DNA of 64,000 nt. Origin: Sepiola atlantica (taxonomy: Eukaryota; Mollusca; Cephalopoda; Sepiida; Sepiolidae). The position numbers and the translations under genes were made by a program. The stretch spans positions 868,001-932,000 of the forward strand of contig CAUVYP010000579.1 of the NCBI GenBank assembly GCA_963556195.1. The letters are read 5' to 3'. Numbering within the stretch: position 1 is the stretch's first letter; each line of letters opens with the position of its first letter. This document shows, piece by piece, positions 36,209 to 49,415 of this stretch. The notes below the pieces were generated by a model. That model saw only the letters and a program-made list of their open reading frames with translations, was not told the origin of the DNA and did no database searches.

Positions 36209-39200
36209 TTGTTGATGTTTTGCGTATTCAGTTTGTATCGACATATCTCCGGGAGTACAAGAGCTGAACTTCTGAAACTTGGTACTTCAGTAGAAAATGT
36301 GTGTCCGCTAATGTCTGCAAAGTTTCGGAGCACAATTCTTATAAATGTGGAAGTTATTAACACAAGCGATATACCTTTTAAATCGCACTAAATTTTGTTG
36401 ATGTTTTGCGTATTCAGTTTGTATCGACATATCTCCGGGAGTACAAGAGCTGAACTTCTGAAACTTGGTACTTCAGTAGAAAGTGTGTGTCCGCTAATGT
36501 CTGCAAAGTTTCAGAGCACAATTCTTATAAATGTGGAAGTTATAAACAAAAGCGATATCAACTTAAAATCGCACTAAATTTTGTTGATGTTTTGCGTAGT
36601 CAGTTTGTATCGACATATCTCCGGGAGTACAAGAGCTGAACTTCTGAAACTTGGTACTTCAGTAGAAAATGTGTGTCCGCTAATGTCTGCAAAGTTTCAG
36701 AGCACAATTCTTATAAATGTGGAAGTTATAAACACAAGCGATATCAACTTAAAATCGCACTAAATTTTGCAGATGTTTTGCGAATTCAGTTTGTATCGAC
36801 ATATCTCCGGGAGTACAAGAGCTGAACTTCTGAAACTTGGTACTTCAGTAGAAAATGTGTGTCCGCTAATGTCTGCAAAGTTTCGGAGCACAATTCTTAT
36901 AAATGTGGAAGTTATTAACAAAAGACCTATCAACTTTAAATCGCACTAAATTTTGTTTATGTTTTGCGTATTCAGTTTGTATCGACATATCTCCGGGAGT
37001 ACAAGAGCTGACCTTCTGAAACTTCGTACATCAGTAGAAAATGTGTGTCCGCTATTGTCTGCAAAGTTTCGGAGCACAATTCTTATAAATGTGGAAGTTA
37101 TAAACAAAAGCGATATCAACTTTAAATCGCACTAAATTTTGTTGATGTTTTGCGTATTCAGTTTGTATCGACATATCTCCGGGAGTACAAGAGCTGAGCT
37201 TCTGAAACTTGGTACTTCAGTAGAAAATGTGTGTCCGCTAATGTCTGCAAAGTTACAGAGCACAATTCTTATAAATGTGGAAGTTATAAACACAAGCGAT
37301 ATCAACTTAAAATCGCACTAAATTTTGTTGATGTTTTGCGTATTCAGTTTGTATCGACATATCTCCGGTAGTACAAGAGCTGAACTTCTGAAACTTGGTA
37401 CTTCAGTAGAAAATGTGTGTCCGCTAATGTCTGCAAAGTTTCGGAGCACAATTCTTATAAATGTGGAAGTTATAAACAAAAGCGATATCAACTTAAAATC
37501 GCACTAAATTTTGTTGATGTTTTGCGTATTCAGTTTGTATCGACATATCTCCGGGAGTACAAGAGCTGAACTTCTGAAACTTGGTACTTCAGTAGAAAAT
37601 GTGTGTCCGCTAATGTCTGCAAAGTTTCGGAGCACAATTCTTATAAATGTGGAAGTTATTAACACAAGCGATATACCTTTTAAATCGCACTAAATTTTGT
37701 TGATGTTTTGCGTATTCAGTTTGTATCGACATATCTCCGGGAGTACAAGAGCTGAACTTCTGAAACTTGGTACTTCAGTAGAAAATGTGTGTCCGCTAAT
37801 GTCTGCGAAGTTTCAGAGCACAATTCTTATAAATGTGGAAGTTATAAACAAAAGCGATATCAACTTAAAATCGCACTAAATTTTGTTGATGTTTTGCGTA
37901 TTCAGTTTGTATCGACATATCTCCGGGAGTACAAGAGCTGAACTTCTGAAACTTGGTACTTCAGTAGAAAATGTGTGTCCGCTAATGTCTGCAAAGTTTC
38001 AGAGCACAATTTGTATAAATGTGGAAGTTATAAACACAAGCGATATCAACTTAAAATCGCACTAAATTTTGTTGATGTTTTGCGTATTCAGTTTGTATCG
38101 ACATATCTCCGGGAGTACAAGAGCTGAACTTCTGAAACTTGGTACTTCAGTAGAAAATGTGTGTCCGCTAATGTCTGCAAAGTTTCGGAGCACAATTCTT
38201 ATAAATGTGGAAGTTATAAACAAAAGCGATATCAACTTAAAATCGCACTAAATTTTGTTGATGTTTTGCGTATTCAGTTTGTATCGACATATCTCCGAGA
38301 GTACAAGAGCTGAACTTCTGAAACTTGGTACTTCAGTAGAAAATGTGTGTCCGCTAATGTCTGCAAAGTTTCGGAGCACAATTCTTATAAATGTGGAAGT
38401 TATTAACAAAAGACCTATCAACTTAAAATCGCACTAAATTTTGTTTATGTTTTGCGTATTCAGTTTGTATCGACATATCTCCGGGAGTACAAGAGCTGAA
38501 CTTCTGAAACTTGGTACTTCAGTAGAAAATGTGTGTCCGCTAATGTCTGCAAAGTTTCAGAGCACAATTCTTATAAATGTGGAAGTTATAAACAAAAGCG
38601 ATATCAACTTAAAATCGCACTAAATTTTGTTGATGTTTTGCGTATTCAGTTTGTATCGACATATCTCCGGGAGTACAAGAGCTGAACTTCTGAAACTTGG
38701 TACTTCAGTAGAAAATGTGTGTCCGCTAATGTCTGCAAAGTTTCAGAGCACAATTTGTATAAATGTGGAAGTTATAAACACAAGCGATATCAACTTAAAA
38801 TCGCACTAAATTTTGTTGATGTTTTGCGTATTCAGTTTGTATCGACATATCTCCGGGAGTACAAGAGCTGAACTTCTGAAACTTGGTACTTCAGTAGAAA
38901 ATGTGTGTCCGCTAATGTCTGCAAAGTTTCGGAGCACAATTCTTATAAATGTGGAAGTTATAAACAAAAGCGATATCAACTTAAAATCGCACTAAATTTT
39001 GTTGATGTTTTGCGTATTCAGTTTGTATCGACATATCTCCGGGAGTACAAGAGCTGAACTTCTGAAACTTGGTACTTCAGTAGAAAATGTGTGTCCGCTA
39101 ATGTCTGCAAAGTTTCGGAGCACAATTCTTATAAATGTGGAAGTTATTAACAAAAGACCTATCAACTTAAAATCGCACTAAATGTTGTTTATGTTTTGCG

Positions 39201-41231
39201 TATTCAGTTTGTATCGACATATCTCCGGGAGTACAAGAGCTGAACTTCTGAAACTTGGTACTTCAGTAGAAAATGTGTGTCCGCTAATGTCTGCAAAGTT
39301 TCGGAGCACAATTCTTATAAATGTGGAAGTTATTAACACAAGCGATATACCTTTTAAATCGCACTAAATTTTGTTGATGTTTTGCGTATTCAGTTTGTAT
39401 CGACATATCTCCGGGAGTACAAGAGCTGAACTTCTGAAACTTGGTACTTCAGTAGAAAATGTGTGTCCGCTAATGTCTGCAAAGTTTCAGAGCACAATTC
39501 TTATAAATGTGGAAGTTATAAACACAAGCGATATCAACTTAAAATCGCACTAAATTTTGTTGATGTTTTGCGAATTCAGTTTGTATCGACATATCTCCGG
39601 GAGTACAAGAGCTGAACTTCTGAAACTTGGTACTTCAGTAGAAAATGTGTGTCCGCTAATGTCTGCAAAGTTTCGGAGCACAATTCTTATAAATGTAGAA
39701 GTTATTAACAAAAGACCTATCAACTTTAAATCGCACTAAATTTTGTTTATGTTTTGCGTATTCAGTTTGTATCGACCTATCTCCGGGAGTACAAGAGCTG
39801 ACCTTCTGAAACTTCGTACATCAGTAGAAAATGTGTGTCCGCTATTGTCTGCAAAGTTTCGGAGCACAATTCTCATAAATGTGGAAGTTATAAACGAAAG
39901 CGATATCAACTTAAAATCGCACTAAATTTTGTTGATGTTTTGCGTATTCAGTTTGTATCGACATATCTCCGGGAGTACAAGAGCTGAACTTCTGAAACTT
40001 GGTACTTCAGTAGAAAATGTGTGTCCGCTAATGTGTGCAAAGTTACGGAGCACAATTCTTATAAATGTGGAAGTTATAAACACAAGCGATATCAACTTAA
40101 AATCGCACTAAATTTTGTTGATGTTTTGCGTATTCAGTTTGTATCGACATATCTCCGGGAGTACAAGAGCTGAACTTCTGAAACTTGGTACTTCAGTAGA
40201 AAATGTGTGTCCGCTAATGTCTGCAAAGTTTCAGAGCACAATTTGTATAAATGTGGAAGTTATAAACACAAGCGATATCAACTTAAAATCGCACTAAATT
40301 TTGTTGATGTTTTGCGTATTCAGTTTGTATCGACATATCTCCGGGAGTAAAAGAGCTGAACTTCTGAAACTTGGTACTTCTAGTAGGAAATGTGTGTCCG
40401 CTAATGTCTGCAAAGTTTCGGAGCACAATTCTTATAAATGTGGAAGTTATAAACAAAAGCGATATCAACTTAAAATCGCACTAAATTTTGTTGATGTTTT
40501 GCGTATTCAGTTTGTATCGACATATCTCCGAGAGTACAAGAGCTGAACTTCTGAAACTTGGTACTTCAGTAGAAAATGTGTGTCCGCTAATGTCTGCAAA
40601 GTTTCGGAGCACAATTCTTATAAATGTGGAAGTTATTAACAAAAGACCTATCAACTTAAAATCGCACTAAATGTTGTTTATGTTTTGCGTATTCAGTTTG
40701 TATCGACATATCTCCGGGAGTACAAAAGCTGAACTTCTGAAACTTGGTACTTCAGTAGAAAATGTGTGTCCGCTATTGTCTGCAAAGTTTCAGAGCACAA
40801 TTCTTATAAATGTGGAAGTTATAAACAAAAGCGATATCAACTTAAAATCGCACTAAATTTTGTTGATGTTTTGCGTATTCAGTTTGTATCGACATATCTC
40901 CGGGAGTACAAGAGCTGAACTTCTGAAACTTGGTACTTCAATAGAAAATGTGTGTCCGCTAATGTCTGCAAAGTTTCAGAGCACAATTTGTATAAATGTG
41001 GAAGTTATAAACACAAGCGATATCAACTTAAAATCGCACTAAATTTTGTTGATGTTTTGCGTATTCAGTTTGTATCGACATATCTCCGGGAGTACAAGAG
41101 CTGAACTTCTGAAACTTGGTACTTCAGTAGAAAATGTGTGTCCGCTAATGTCTGCAAAGTTTCGGAGCACAATTCTTATAAATGTGGAAGTTATAAACAA
41201 AAGCGATATCAACTTAAAATCGCACTAAATT
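36209..41231 (+). repeat. 27-monomer unit, recent duplication copy 2 (5,023 bp)
   Basis: It repeats 31186-36208 monomer for monomer, including the rare r, t and c* changes. It then leaves the pattern: copy 1 is followed by d-e-f, whereas this copy is followed by b (with CTTGATACT) and d+. This indicates that copy 2 keeps the original right flank of the t module. Confidence 0.95.
40301..40487 (+). repeat. 187-bp t monomer with extra C to A change, last in the window
   Basis: It is identical in its two markers to the t at 35278. No t monomer occurs to the right of it. Confidence 0.95.
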
Positions 41232-43835
41232 TTGTTGATGTTTTGCGTATTCAGTTTGTATCGACATATCTCCGGGAGTACAAGAGCTGAACTTCTGAAA
41301 CTTGATACTTCAGTAGAAAATGTGTGTCCGCTAATGTCTGCAAAGTTTCGGAGCACAATTCTTATAAATGTGGAAGTTATTAACAAAAGACCTATCAACT
41401 TAAAATCGCACTAAATGTTGTTTATGTTTTGCGTATTCAGTTTGTATCGACATATCTCCGGGAGTACAAGAGCTGAACTTCTGAAACTTGGTACTTCAGT
41501 AGAAAATGTGTGTCCGCTAATGTCTGCAAAGTTTCGGAGCACAATTCTTATAAATGTGGAAGTTATTAACACAAGCGATATACCTTTTAAATCGCACTAA
41601 ATTTTGTTGATGTTTTGCGTATTCAGTTTGTATCGACATATCTCCGGGAGTACAAGAGCGTAACTTCTGAAACTTGGTACTTCAGTAGAAAATGTGTGTC
41701 CGCTAATGTCTGCAAAGTTTCAGAGCACAATTCTTATAAATGTGGAAGTTATAAACACAAGCGATATCAACTTAAAATCGCACTAAATTTTGTTGATGTT
41801 TTGCGAATTCAGTTTGTATCGACATATCTCCGGGAGTACAAGAGCTGAACTTCTGAAACTTGGTACTTCAGTAGAAAATGTGTGTCCGCTAATGTCTGCA
41901 AAGTTTCGGAGCACAATTCTTATAAATGTAGAAGTTATTAACAAAAGACCTATCAACTTTAAATCGCACTAAATTTTGTTTATGTTTTGCGTATTCAGTT
42001 TGTATCGACATATCTCCGGGAGTACAAGAGCTGACCTTCTGAAACTTCGTACATCAGTAGAAAATGTGTGTCCGCTATTGTCTGCAAAGTTTCGGAGCAC
42101 AATTCTCATAAATGTGGAAGTTATAAACGAAAGCGATATCAACTTAAAATCGCACTAAATTTTGTTGATGTTTTGCGTATTCAGTTTGTATCGACATATC
42201 TCCGGGAGTACAAGAGCTGAACTTCTGAAACTTGGTACTTCAGTAGAAAATGTGTGTCCGCTAATGTCTGCAAAGTTACGGAGCACAATTCTTATAAATG
42301 TGGAAGTTATAAACACAAGCGATATCAACTTAAAATCGCACTAAATTTTGTTGATGTTTTGCGTATTCAGTTTGTATCGACATATCTCCGGGAGTACAAG
42401 AGCTGAACTTCTGAAACTTGGTACTTCAGTAGAAAATGTGTGTCCGCTAATGTCTGCAAAGTTTCGGAGCACAATTCTTATAAATGTGGAAGTTATAAAC
42501 AAAAGCGATATCAACTTAAAATCGCACTAAATTTTGTTGATGTTTTGCGTATTCAGTTTGTATCGACATATCTCCGGGAGTACAAGAGCTGAACTTCTGA
42601 AACTTGGTACTTCAGTAGAAAATGTGTGTCCGCTAATGTCTGCAAAGTTTCGGAGCACAATTCTTATAAATGTGGAAGTTATTAACACAAGCGATATACC
42701 TTTTAAATCGCACTAAATTTTGTTGATGTTTTGCGTATTCAGTTTGTATCGACATATCTCCGGGAGTACAAGAGCTGAACTTCTGAAACTTGGTACTTCA
42801 GTAGAAAATGTGTATCCGCTAATGTCTGCAAAGTTTCGGAGCACAATTCTTATAAATGTGGAAGTTATTAACAAAAGACCTATCAACTTTAAATCGCACT
42901 AAATTTTGTTTATGTTTTGCGTATTCAGTTTGTATCGACATATCTCCGGGAGTACAAGAGCTGACCTTCTGAAACTTCGTACATCAGTAGAAAATGTGTG
43001 TCCGCTATTGTCTGCAAAGTTTCGGAGCACAATTCTCATAAATGTGGAAGTTATAAACAAAAGCGATATCAACTTTAAATCGCACTAAATTTTGTTGATG
43101 TTTTGCGTATTCAGTTTGTATCGACATATCTCCGGGAGTACAAGAGCTGAACTTCTGAAACTTGGTACTTCAGTAGAAAATGTGTGTCTGCTAATGTCTG
43201 CAAAGTTACAGAGCACAATTCTTATAAATGTGGAAGTTATAAACACAAGCGATATCAACTTAAAATCGCACTAAATTTTGTTGATGTTTTGCGTATTCAG
43301 TTTGTATCGACATATCTCCGGGAGTACAAGAGCTGAACTTCTGAAACTTGGTACTTCAGTAGAAAATGTGTGTCCGCTAATGTCTGCAAAGTTTCGGAGC
43401 ACAATTCTTATAAATGTGGAAGTTATAAACAAAAGCGATATCAACTTAAAATCGCACTAAATTTTGTTGATGTTTTGCGTATTCAGTTTGTATCGACATA
43501 TCTCCGGGAGTACAAGAGCTGAACTTCTGAAACTTGGTACTTCAGTAGAAAATGTGTGTCCGCTAATGTCTGCAAAGTTTCGGAGCACAATTCTTATAAA
43601 TGTGGAAGTTATTAACACAAGCGATATACCTTTTAAATCGCACTAAATTTTGTTGATGTTTTGCGTATTCAGTTTGTATCGACATATCTCCGGGAGTACA
43701 AGAGCTGAACTTCTGAAACTTGGTACTTCAGTAGAAAATGTGTGTCCGCTAATGTCTGCGAAGTTTCAGAGCACAATTCTTATAAATGTGGAAGTTATAA
43801 ACACAAGCGATATCAACTTAAAATCGCACTAAATT
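41232..43835 (+). repeat. Mixed 14-monomer segment (2,604 bp)
   Basis: The order is b d+ f l x r a d o h p a d (u/f chimera). The opening b has the t-module CTTGATACT mark. f (41604) has GAGCGTAAC instead of GAGCTGAAC, a two-base swap that puts a stop in the common frame. A short internal duplication is visible: a-d at 42348 and again at 43278, 930 bp or five monomers apart. The final monomer (43650) has the u mark TCTGCGAAG and an f back, so it is a junction. Confidence 0.88.
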
Positions 43836-46625
43836 TTGTTGATGTTTTGCGAATTCAGTTTGTATCGACATATCTCCGGGAGTACAAGAGCTGAACTTCT
43901 GAAACTTGGTACTTCAGTAGAAAATGTGTGTCCGCTAATGTCTGCAAAGTTTCGGAGCACAATTCTTATAAATGTAGAAGTTATTAACAAAAGACCTATC
44001 AACTTTAAATCGCACTAAATTTTGTTTATGTTTTGCGTATTCAGTTTGTATCGACCTATCTCCGGGAGTACAAGAGCTGACCTTCTGAAACTTCGTACAT
44101 CAGTAGAAAATGTGTGTCCGCTATTGTCTGCAAAGTTTCGGAGCACAATTCTCATAAATGTGGAAGTTATAAACGAAAGCGATATCAACTTAAAATCGCA
44201 CTAAATTTTGTTGATGTTTTGCGTATTCAGTTTGTATCGACATATCTCCGGGATTACAAGAGCTGAACTTCTGAAACTTGGTACTTCAGTAGAAAATGTG
44301 TGTCCGCTAATGTCTGCAAAGTTACGGAGCACAATTCTTATAAATGTGGAAGTTATAAACACAAGCGATATCAACTTAAAATCGCACTAAATTTTGTTGA
44401 TGTTTTGCGTATTCAGTTTGTATCGACATATCTCCGGGAGTACAAGAGCTGAACTTCTGAAACTTGGTACTTCAGTAGAAAATGTGTGTCCGCTAATGTC
44501 TGCAAAGTTTCAGAGCACAATTTGTATAAATGTGGAAGTTATAAACACAAGCGATATCAACTTAAAATCGCACTAAATTTTGTTGATGTTTTGCGTATTC
44601 AGTTTGTATCGACATATCTCCGGGAGTACAAGAGCTGAACTTCTGAAACTTGGTACTTCAGTAGAAAATGTGTGTCCGCTAATGTCTGCAAAGTTTCGGA
44701 GCACAATTCTTATAAATGTGGAAGTTATAAACAAAAGCGATATCAACTTAAAATCGCACTAAATTTTGTTGATGTTTTGCGTATTCAGTTTGTATCGACA
44801 TATCTCCGAGAGTACAAGAGCTGAACTTCTGAAACTTGGTACTTCAGTAGAAAATGTGTGTCCGCTAATGTCTGCAAAGTTTCGGAGCACAATTCTTATA
44901 AATGTGGAAGTTATTAACAAAAGACCTATCAACTTAAGATCGCACTAAATTTTGTTTATGTTTTGCGTATTCAGTTTGTATCGACATATCTCCGGGAGTA
45001 CAAGAGCTGAACTTCTGAAACTTGGTACTTCAGTAGAAAATGTGTGTCCGCTAATGTCTGCAAAGTTTCAGAGCACAATTCTTATAAATGTGGAAGTTAT
45101 AAACAAAAGCGATATCAACTTAAAATCGCACTAAATTTTGTTGATGTTTTGCGTATTCAGTTTGTATCGACATATCTCCGGGAGTACAAGAGCTGAACTT
45201 CTGAAACTTGGTACTTCAGTAGAAAATGTGTGTCCGCTAATGTCTGCAAAGTTTCAGAGCACAATTTGTATAAATGTGGAAGTTATAAACACAAGCGATA
45301 TCAACTTAAAATCGCACTAAATTTTGTTGATGTTTTGCGTATTCAGTTTGTATCGACATATCTCCGGGAGTACAAGAGCTGAACTTCTGAAACTTGGTAC
45401 TTCAGTAGAAAATGTGTGTCCGCTAATGTCTGCAAAGTTTCGGAGCACAATTCTTATAAATGTGGAAGTTATAAACAAAAGCGATATCAACTTAAAATCG
45501 CACTAAATTTTGTTGATGTTTTGCGTATTCAGTTTGTATCGACATATCTCCGGGAGTACAAGAGCTGAACTTCTGAAACTTGGTACTTCAGTAGAAAATG
45601 TGTGTCCGCTAATGTCTGCAAAGTTTCGGAGCACAATTCTCATAAATGTGGAAGTTATTAACAAAAGACCTATCAACTTAAAATCGCACTAAATGTTGTT
45701 TATGTTTTGCGTATTCAGTTTGTATCGACATATCTCCGGGAGTACAAGAGCTGAACTTCTGAAACTTGGTACTTCAGTAGAAAATGTGTGTCCGCTAATG
45801 TCTGCAAAGTTTCGGAGCACAATTCTTATAAATGTGGAAGTTATTAACACAAGCGATATACCTTTTAAATCGCACTAAATTTTGTTGATGTTTTGCGTAT
45901 TCAGTTTGTATCGACATATCTCCGGGAGTACAAGAGCTGAACTTCTGAAACTTGGTACTTCAGTAGAAAATGTGTGTCCGCTAATGTCTGCAAAGTTTCA
46001 GAGCACAATTCTTATAAATGTGGAAGTTATAAACACAAGCGATATCAACTTAAAATCGCACTAAATTTTGTTGATGTTTTGCGAATTCAGTTTGTATCGA
46101 CATATCTCCGGGAGTACAAGAGCTGAACTTCTGAAACTTGGTACTTCAGTAGAAAATGTGTGTCCGCTAATGTCTGCAAAGTTTCGGAGCACAATTCTTA
46201 TAAATGTAGAAGTTATTAACAAAAGACCTATCAACTTTAAATCGCACTAAATTTTGTTTATGTTTTGCGTATTCAGTTTGTATCGACATATCTCCGGGAG
46301 TACAAGAGCTGACCTTCTGAAACTTCGTACATCAGTAGAAAATGTGTGTCCGCTATTGTCTGCAAAGTTTCGGAGCACAATTCTCATAAATGTGGAAGTT
46401 GTAAACGAAAGCGATATCAACTTAAAATCGCACTAAATTTTGTTGATGTTTTGCGTATTCAGTTTGTATCGACATATCTCCGGGAGTACAAGAGCTGAAC
46501 TTCTGAAACTTGGTACTTCAGTAGAAAATGTGTGTCCGCTAATGTCTGCAAAGTTACGGAGCACAATTCTTATAAATGTGGAAGTTATAAATACAAGCGA
46601 TATCAACTTAAAATCGCACTAAATT
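43836..46625 (+). repeat. 15-monomer unit, copy 1 (2,790 bp)
   Basis: The order is l x r s a b' c* s a b d+ f l x r. The offset to copy 2 is exactly 2,790 bp. The closing r (46440) has TATAAATACAAGCG instead of TATAAACACAAGCG, shared with the r at 49230. This resembles the t module but has a normal a where t would be and lacks the other t-module marks. Confidence 0.92.
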
Positions 46626-49415
46626 TTGTTGATGTTTTGCGTATTCAGTTTGTATCGACATATCTCCGGGAGTACAAGAGCTGAACTTCTGAAACTTGGT
46701 ACTTCAGTAGAAAATGTGTGTCCGCTAATGTCTGCAAAGTTTCGGAGCACAATTCTTATAAATGTAGAAGTTATTAACAAAAGACCTATCAACTTTAAAT
46801 CGCACTAAATTTTGTTTATGTTTTGCGTATTCAGTTTGTATCGACCTATCTCCGGGAGTACAAGAGCTGACCTTCTGAAACTTCGTACATCAGTAGAAAA
46901 TGTGTGTCCGCTATTGTCTGCAAAGTTTCGGAGCACAATTCTCATAAATGTGGAAGTTATAAACGAAAGCGATATCAACTTAAAATCGCACTAAATTTTG
47001 TTGATGTTTTGCGTATTCAGTTTGTATCGACATATCTCCGGGAGTACAAGAGCTGAACTTCTGAAACTTGGTACTTCAGTAGAAAATGTGTGTCCGCTAA
47101 TGTCTGCAAAGTTACGGAGCACAATTCTTATAAATGTGGAAGTTATAAACACAAGCGATATCAACTTAAAATCGCACTAAATTTTGTTGATGTTTTGCGT
47201 ATTCAGTTTGTATCGACATATCTCCGGGAGTACAAGAGCTGAACTTCTGAAACTTGGTACTTCAGTAGAAAATGTGTGTCCGCTAATGTCTGCAAAGTTT
47301 CAGAGCACAATTTGTATAAATGTGGAAGTTATAAACACAAGCGATATCAACTTAAAATCGCACTAAATTTTGTTGATGTTTTGCGTATTCAGTTTGTATC
47401 GACATATCTCCGGGAGTACAAGAGCTGAACTTCTGAAACTTGGTACTTCAGTAGAAAATGTGTGTCCGCTAATGTCTGCAAAGTTTCGGAGCACAATTCT
47501 TATAAATGTGGAAGTTATAAACAAAAGCGATATCAACTTAAAATCGCACTAAATTTTGTTGATGTTTAGCGTATTCAGTTTGTATCGACATATCTCCGAG
47601 AGTACAAGAGCTGAACTTCTGAAACTTGGTACTTCAGTAGAAAATGTGTGTCCGCTAATGTCTGCAAAGTTTCGGAGCACAATTCTTATAAATGTGGAAG
47701 TTATTAACAAAAGACCTATCAACTTAAAATCGCACTAAATTTTGTTTATGTTTTGCGTATTCAGTTTGTATCGACATATCTCCGGGAGTACAAGAGCTGA
47801 ACTTCTGAAACTTGGTACTTCAGTAGAAAATGTGTGTCCGCTAATGTCTGCAAAGTTTCAGAGCACAATTCTTATAAATGTGGAAGTTATAAACAAAAGC
47901 GATATCAACTTAAAATCGCACTAAATTTTGTTGATGTTTTGCGTATTCAGTTTGTATCGACATATCTCCGGGAGTACAAGAGCTGAACTTCTGAAACTTG
48001 GTACTTCAGTAGAAAATGTGTGTCCGCTAATGTCTGCAAAGTTTCAGAGCACAATTTGTATAAATGTGGAAGTTATAAACACAAGCGATATCAACTTAAA
48101 ATCGCACTAAATTTTGTTGATGTTTTGCGTATTCAGTTTGTATCGACATATCTCCGGGAGTACAAGAGCTGAACTTCTGAAACTTGGTACTTCAGTAGAA
48201 AATGTGTGTCCGCTAATGTCTGCAAAGTTTCGGAGCACAATTCTTATAAATGTGGAAGTTATAAACAAAAGCGATATCAACTTAAAATCGCACTAAATTT
48301 TGTTGATGTTTTGCGTATTCAGTTTGTATCGACATATCTCCGGGAGTACAAGAGCTGAACTTCTGAAACTTGGTACTTCAGTAGAAAATGTGTGTCCGCT
48401 AATGTCTGCAAAGTTTCGGAGCACAATTCTTATAAATGTGGAAGTTATTAACAAAAGACCTATCAACTAAAAATCGCACTAAATGTTGTTTATGTTTTGC
48501 GTATTCAGTTTGTATCGACATATCTCCGGGAGTACAAGAGCTGAACTTCTGAAACTTGGTACTTCAGTAGAAAATGTGTGTCCGCTAATGTCTGCAAAGT
48601 TTCGGAGCACAATTCTTATAAATGTGGAAGTTATTAACACAAGCGATATACCTTTTAAATCGCACTAAATTTTGTTGATGTTTTGCGTATTCAGTTTGTA
48701 TCGACATATCTCCGGGAGTACAAGAGCTGAACTTCTGAAACTTGGTACTTCAGTAGAAAATGTGTGTCCGCTAATGTCTGCAAAGTTTCAGAGCACAATT
48801 CTTATAAATGTGGAAGTTATAAACACAAGCGATATCAACTTAAAATCGCACTAAATTTTGTTGATGTTTTGCGAATTCAGTTTGTATCGACATATCTCCG
48901 GGAGTACAAGAGCTGAACTTCTGAAACTTGGTACTTCAGTAGAAAATGTGTGTCCGCTAATGTCTGCAAAGTTTCGGAGCACAATTCTTATAAATGTAGA
49001 AGTTATTAACAAAAGACCTATCAACTTTAAATCGCACTAAATTTTGTTTATGTTTTGCGTATTCAGTTTGTATCGACATATCTCCGGGAGTACAAGAGCT
49101 GACCTTCTGAAACTTCGTACATCAGTAGAAAATGTGTGTCCGCTATTGTCTGCAAAGTTTCGGAGCACAATTCTCATAAATGTGGAAGTTATAAACGAAA
49201 GCGATATCAACTTAAAATCGCACTAAATTTTGTTGATGTTTTGCGTATTCAGTTTGTATCGACATATCTCCGGGAGTACAAGAGCTGAACTTCTGAAACT
49301 TGGTACTTCAGTAGAAAATGTGTGTCCGCTAATGTCTGCAAAGTTACGGAGCACAATTCTTATAAATGTGGAAGTTATAAATACAAGCGATATCAACTTA
49401 AAATCGCACTAAATT
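46626..49415 (+). repeat. 15-monomer unit, copy 2 (2,790 bp)
   Basis: The order is o x r s a b' c* s a b d+ f l x r. The first monomer has the l back (GTAGAAG) but GTATTC in place of GAATTC, as at 15184. Private changes are ATGTTTAGCG in b' (47556) and CAACTAAAAATCG in b (48300), the latter making a premature TAA. Confidence 0.92.
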
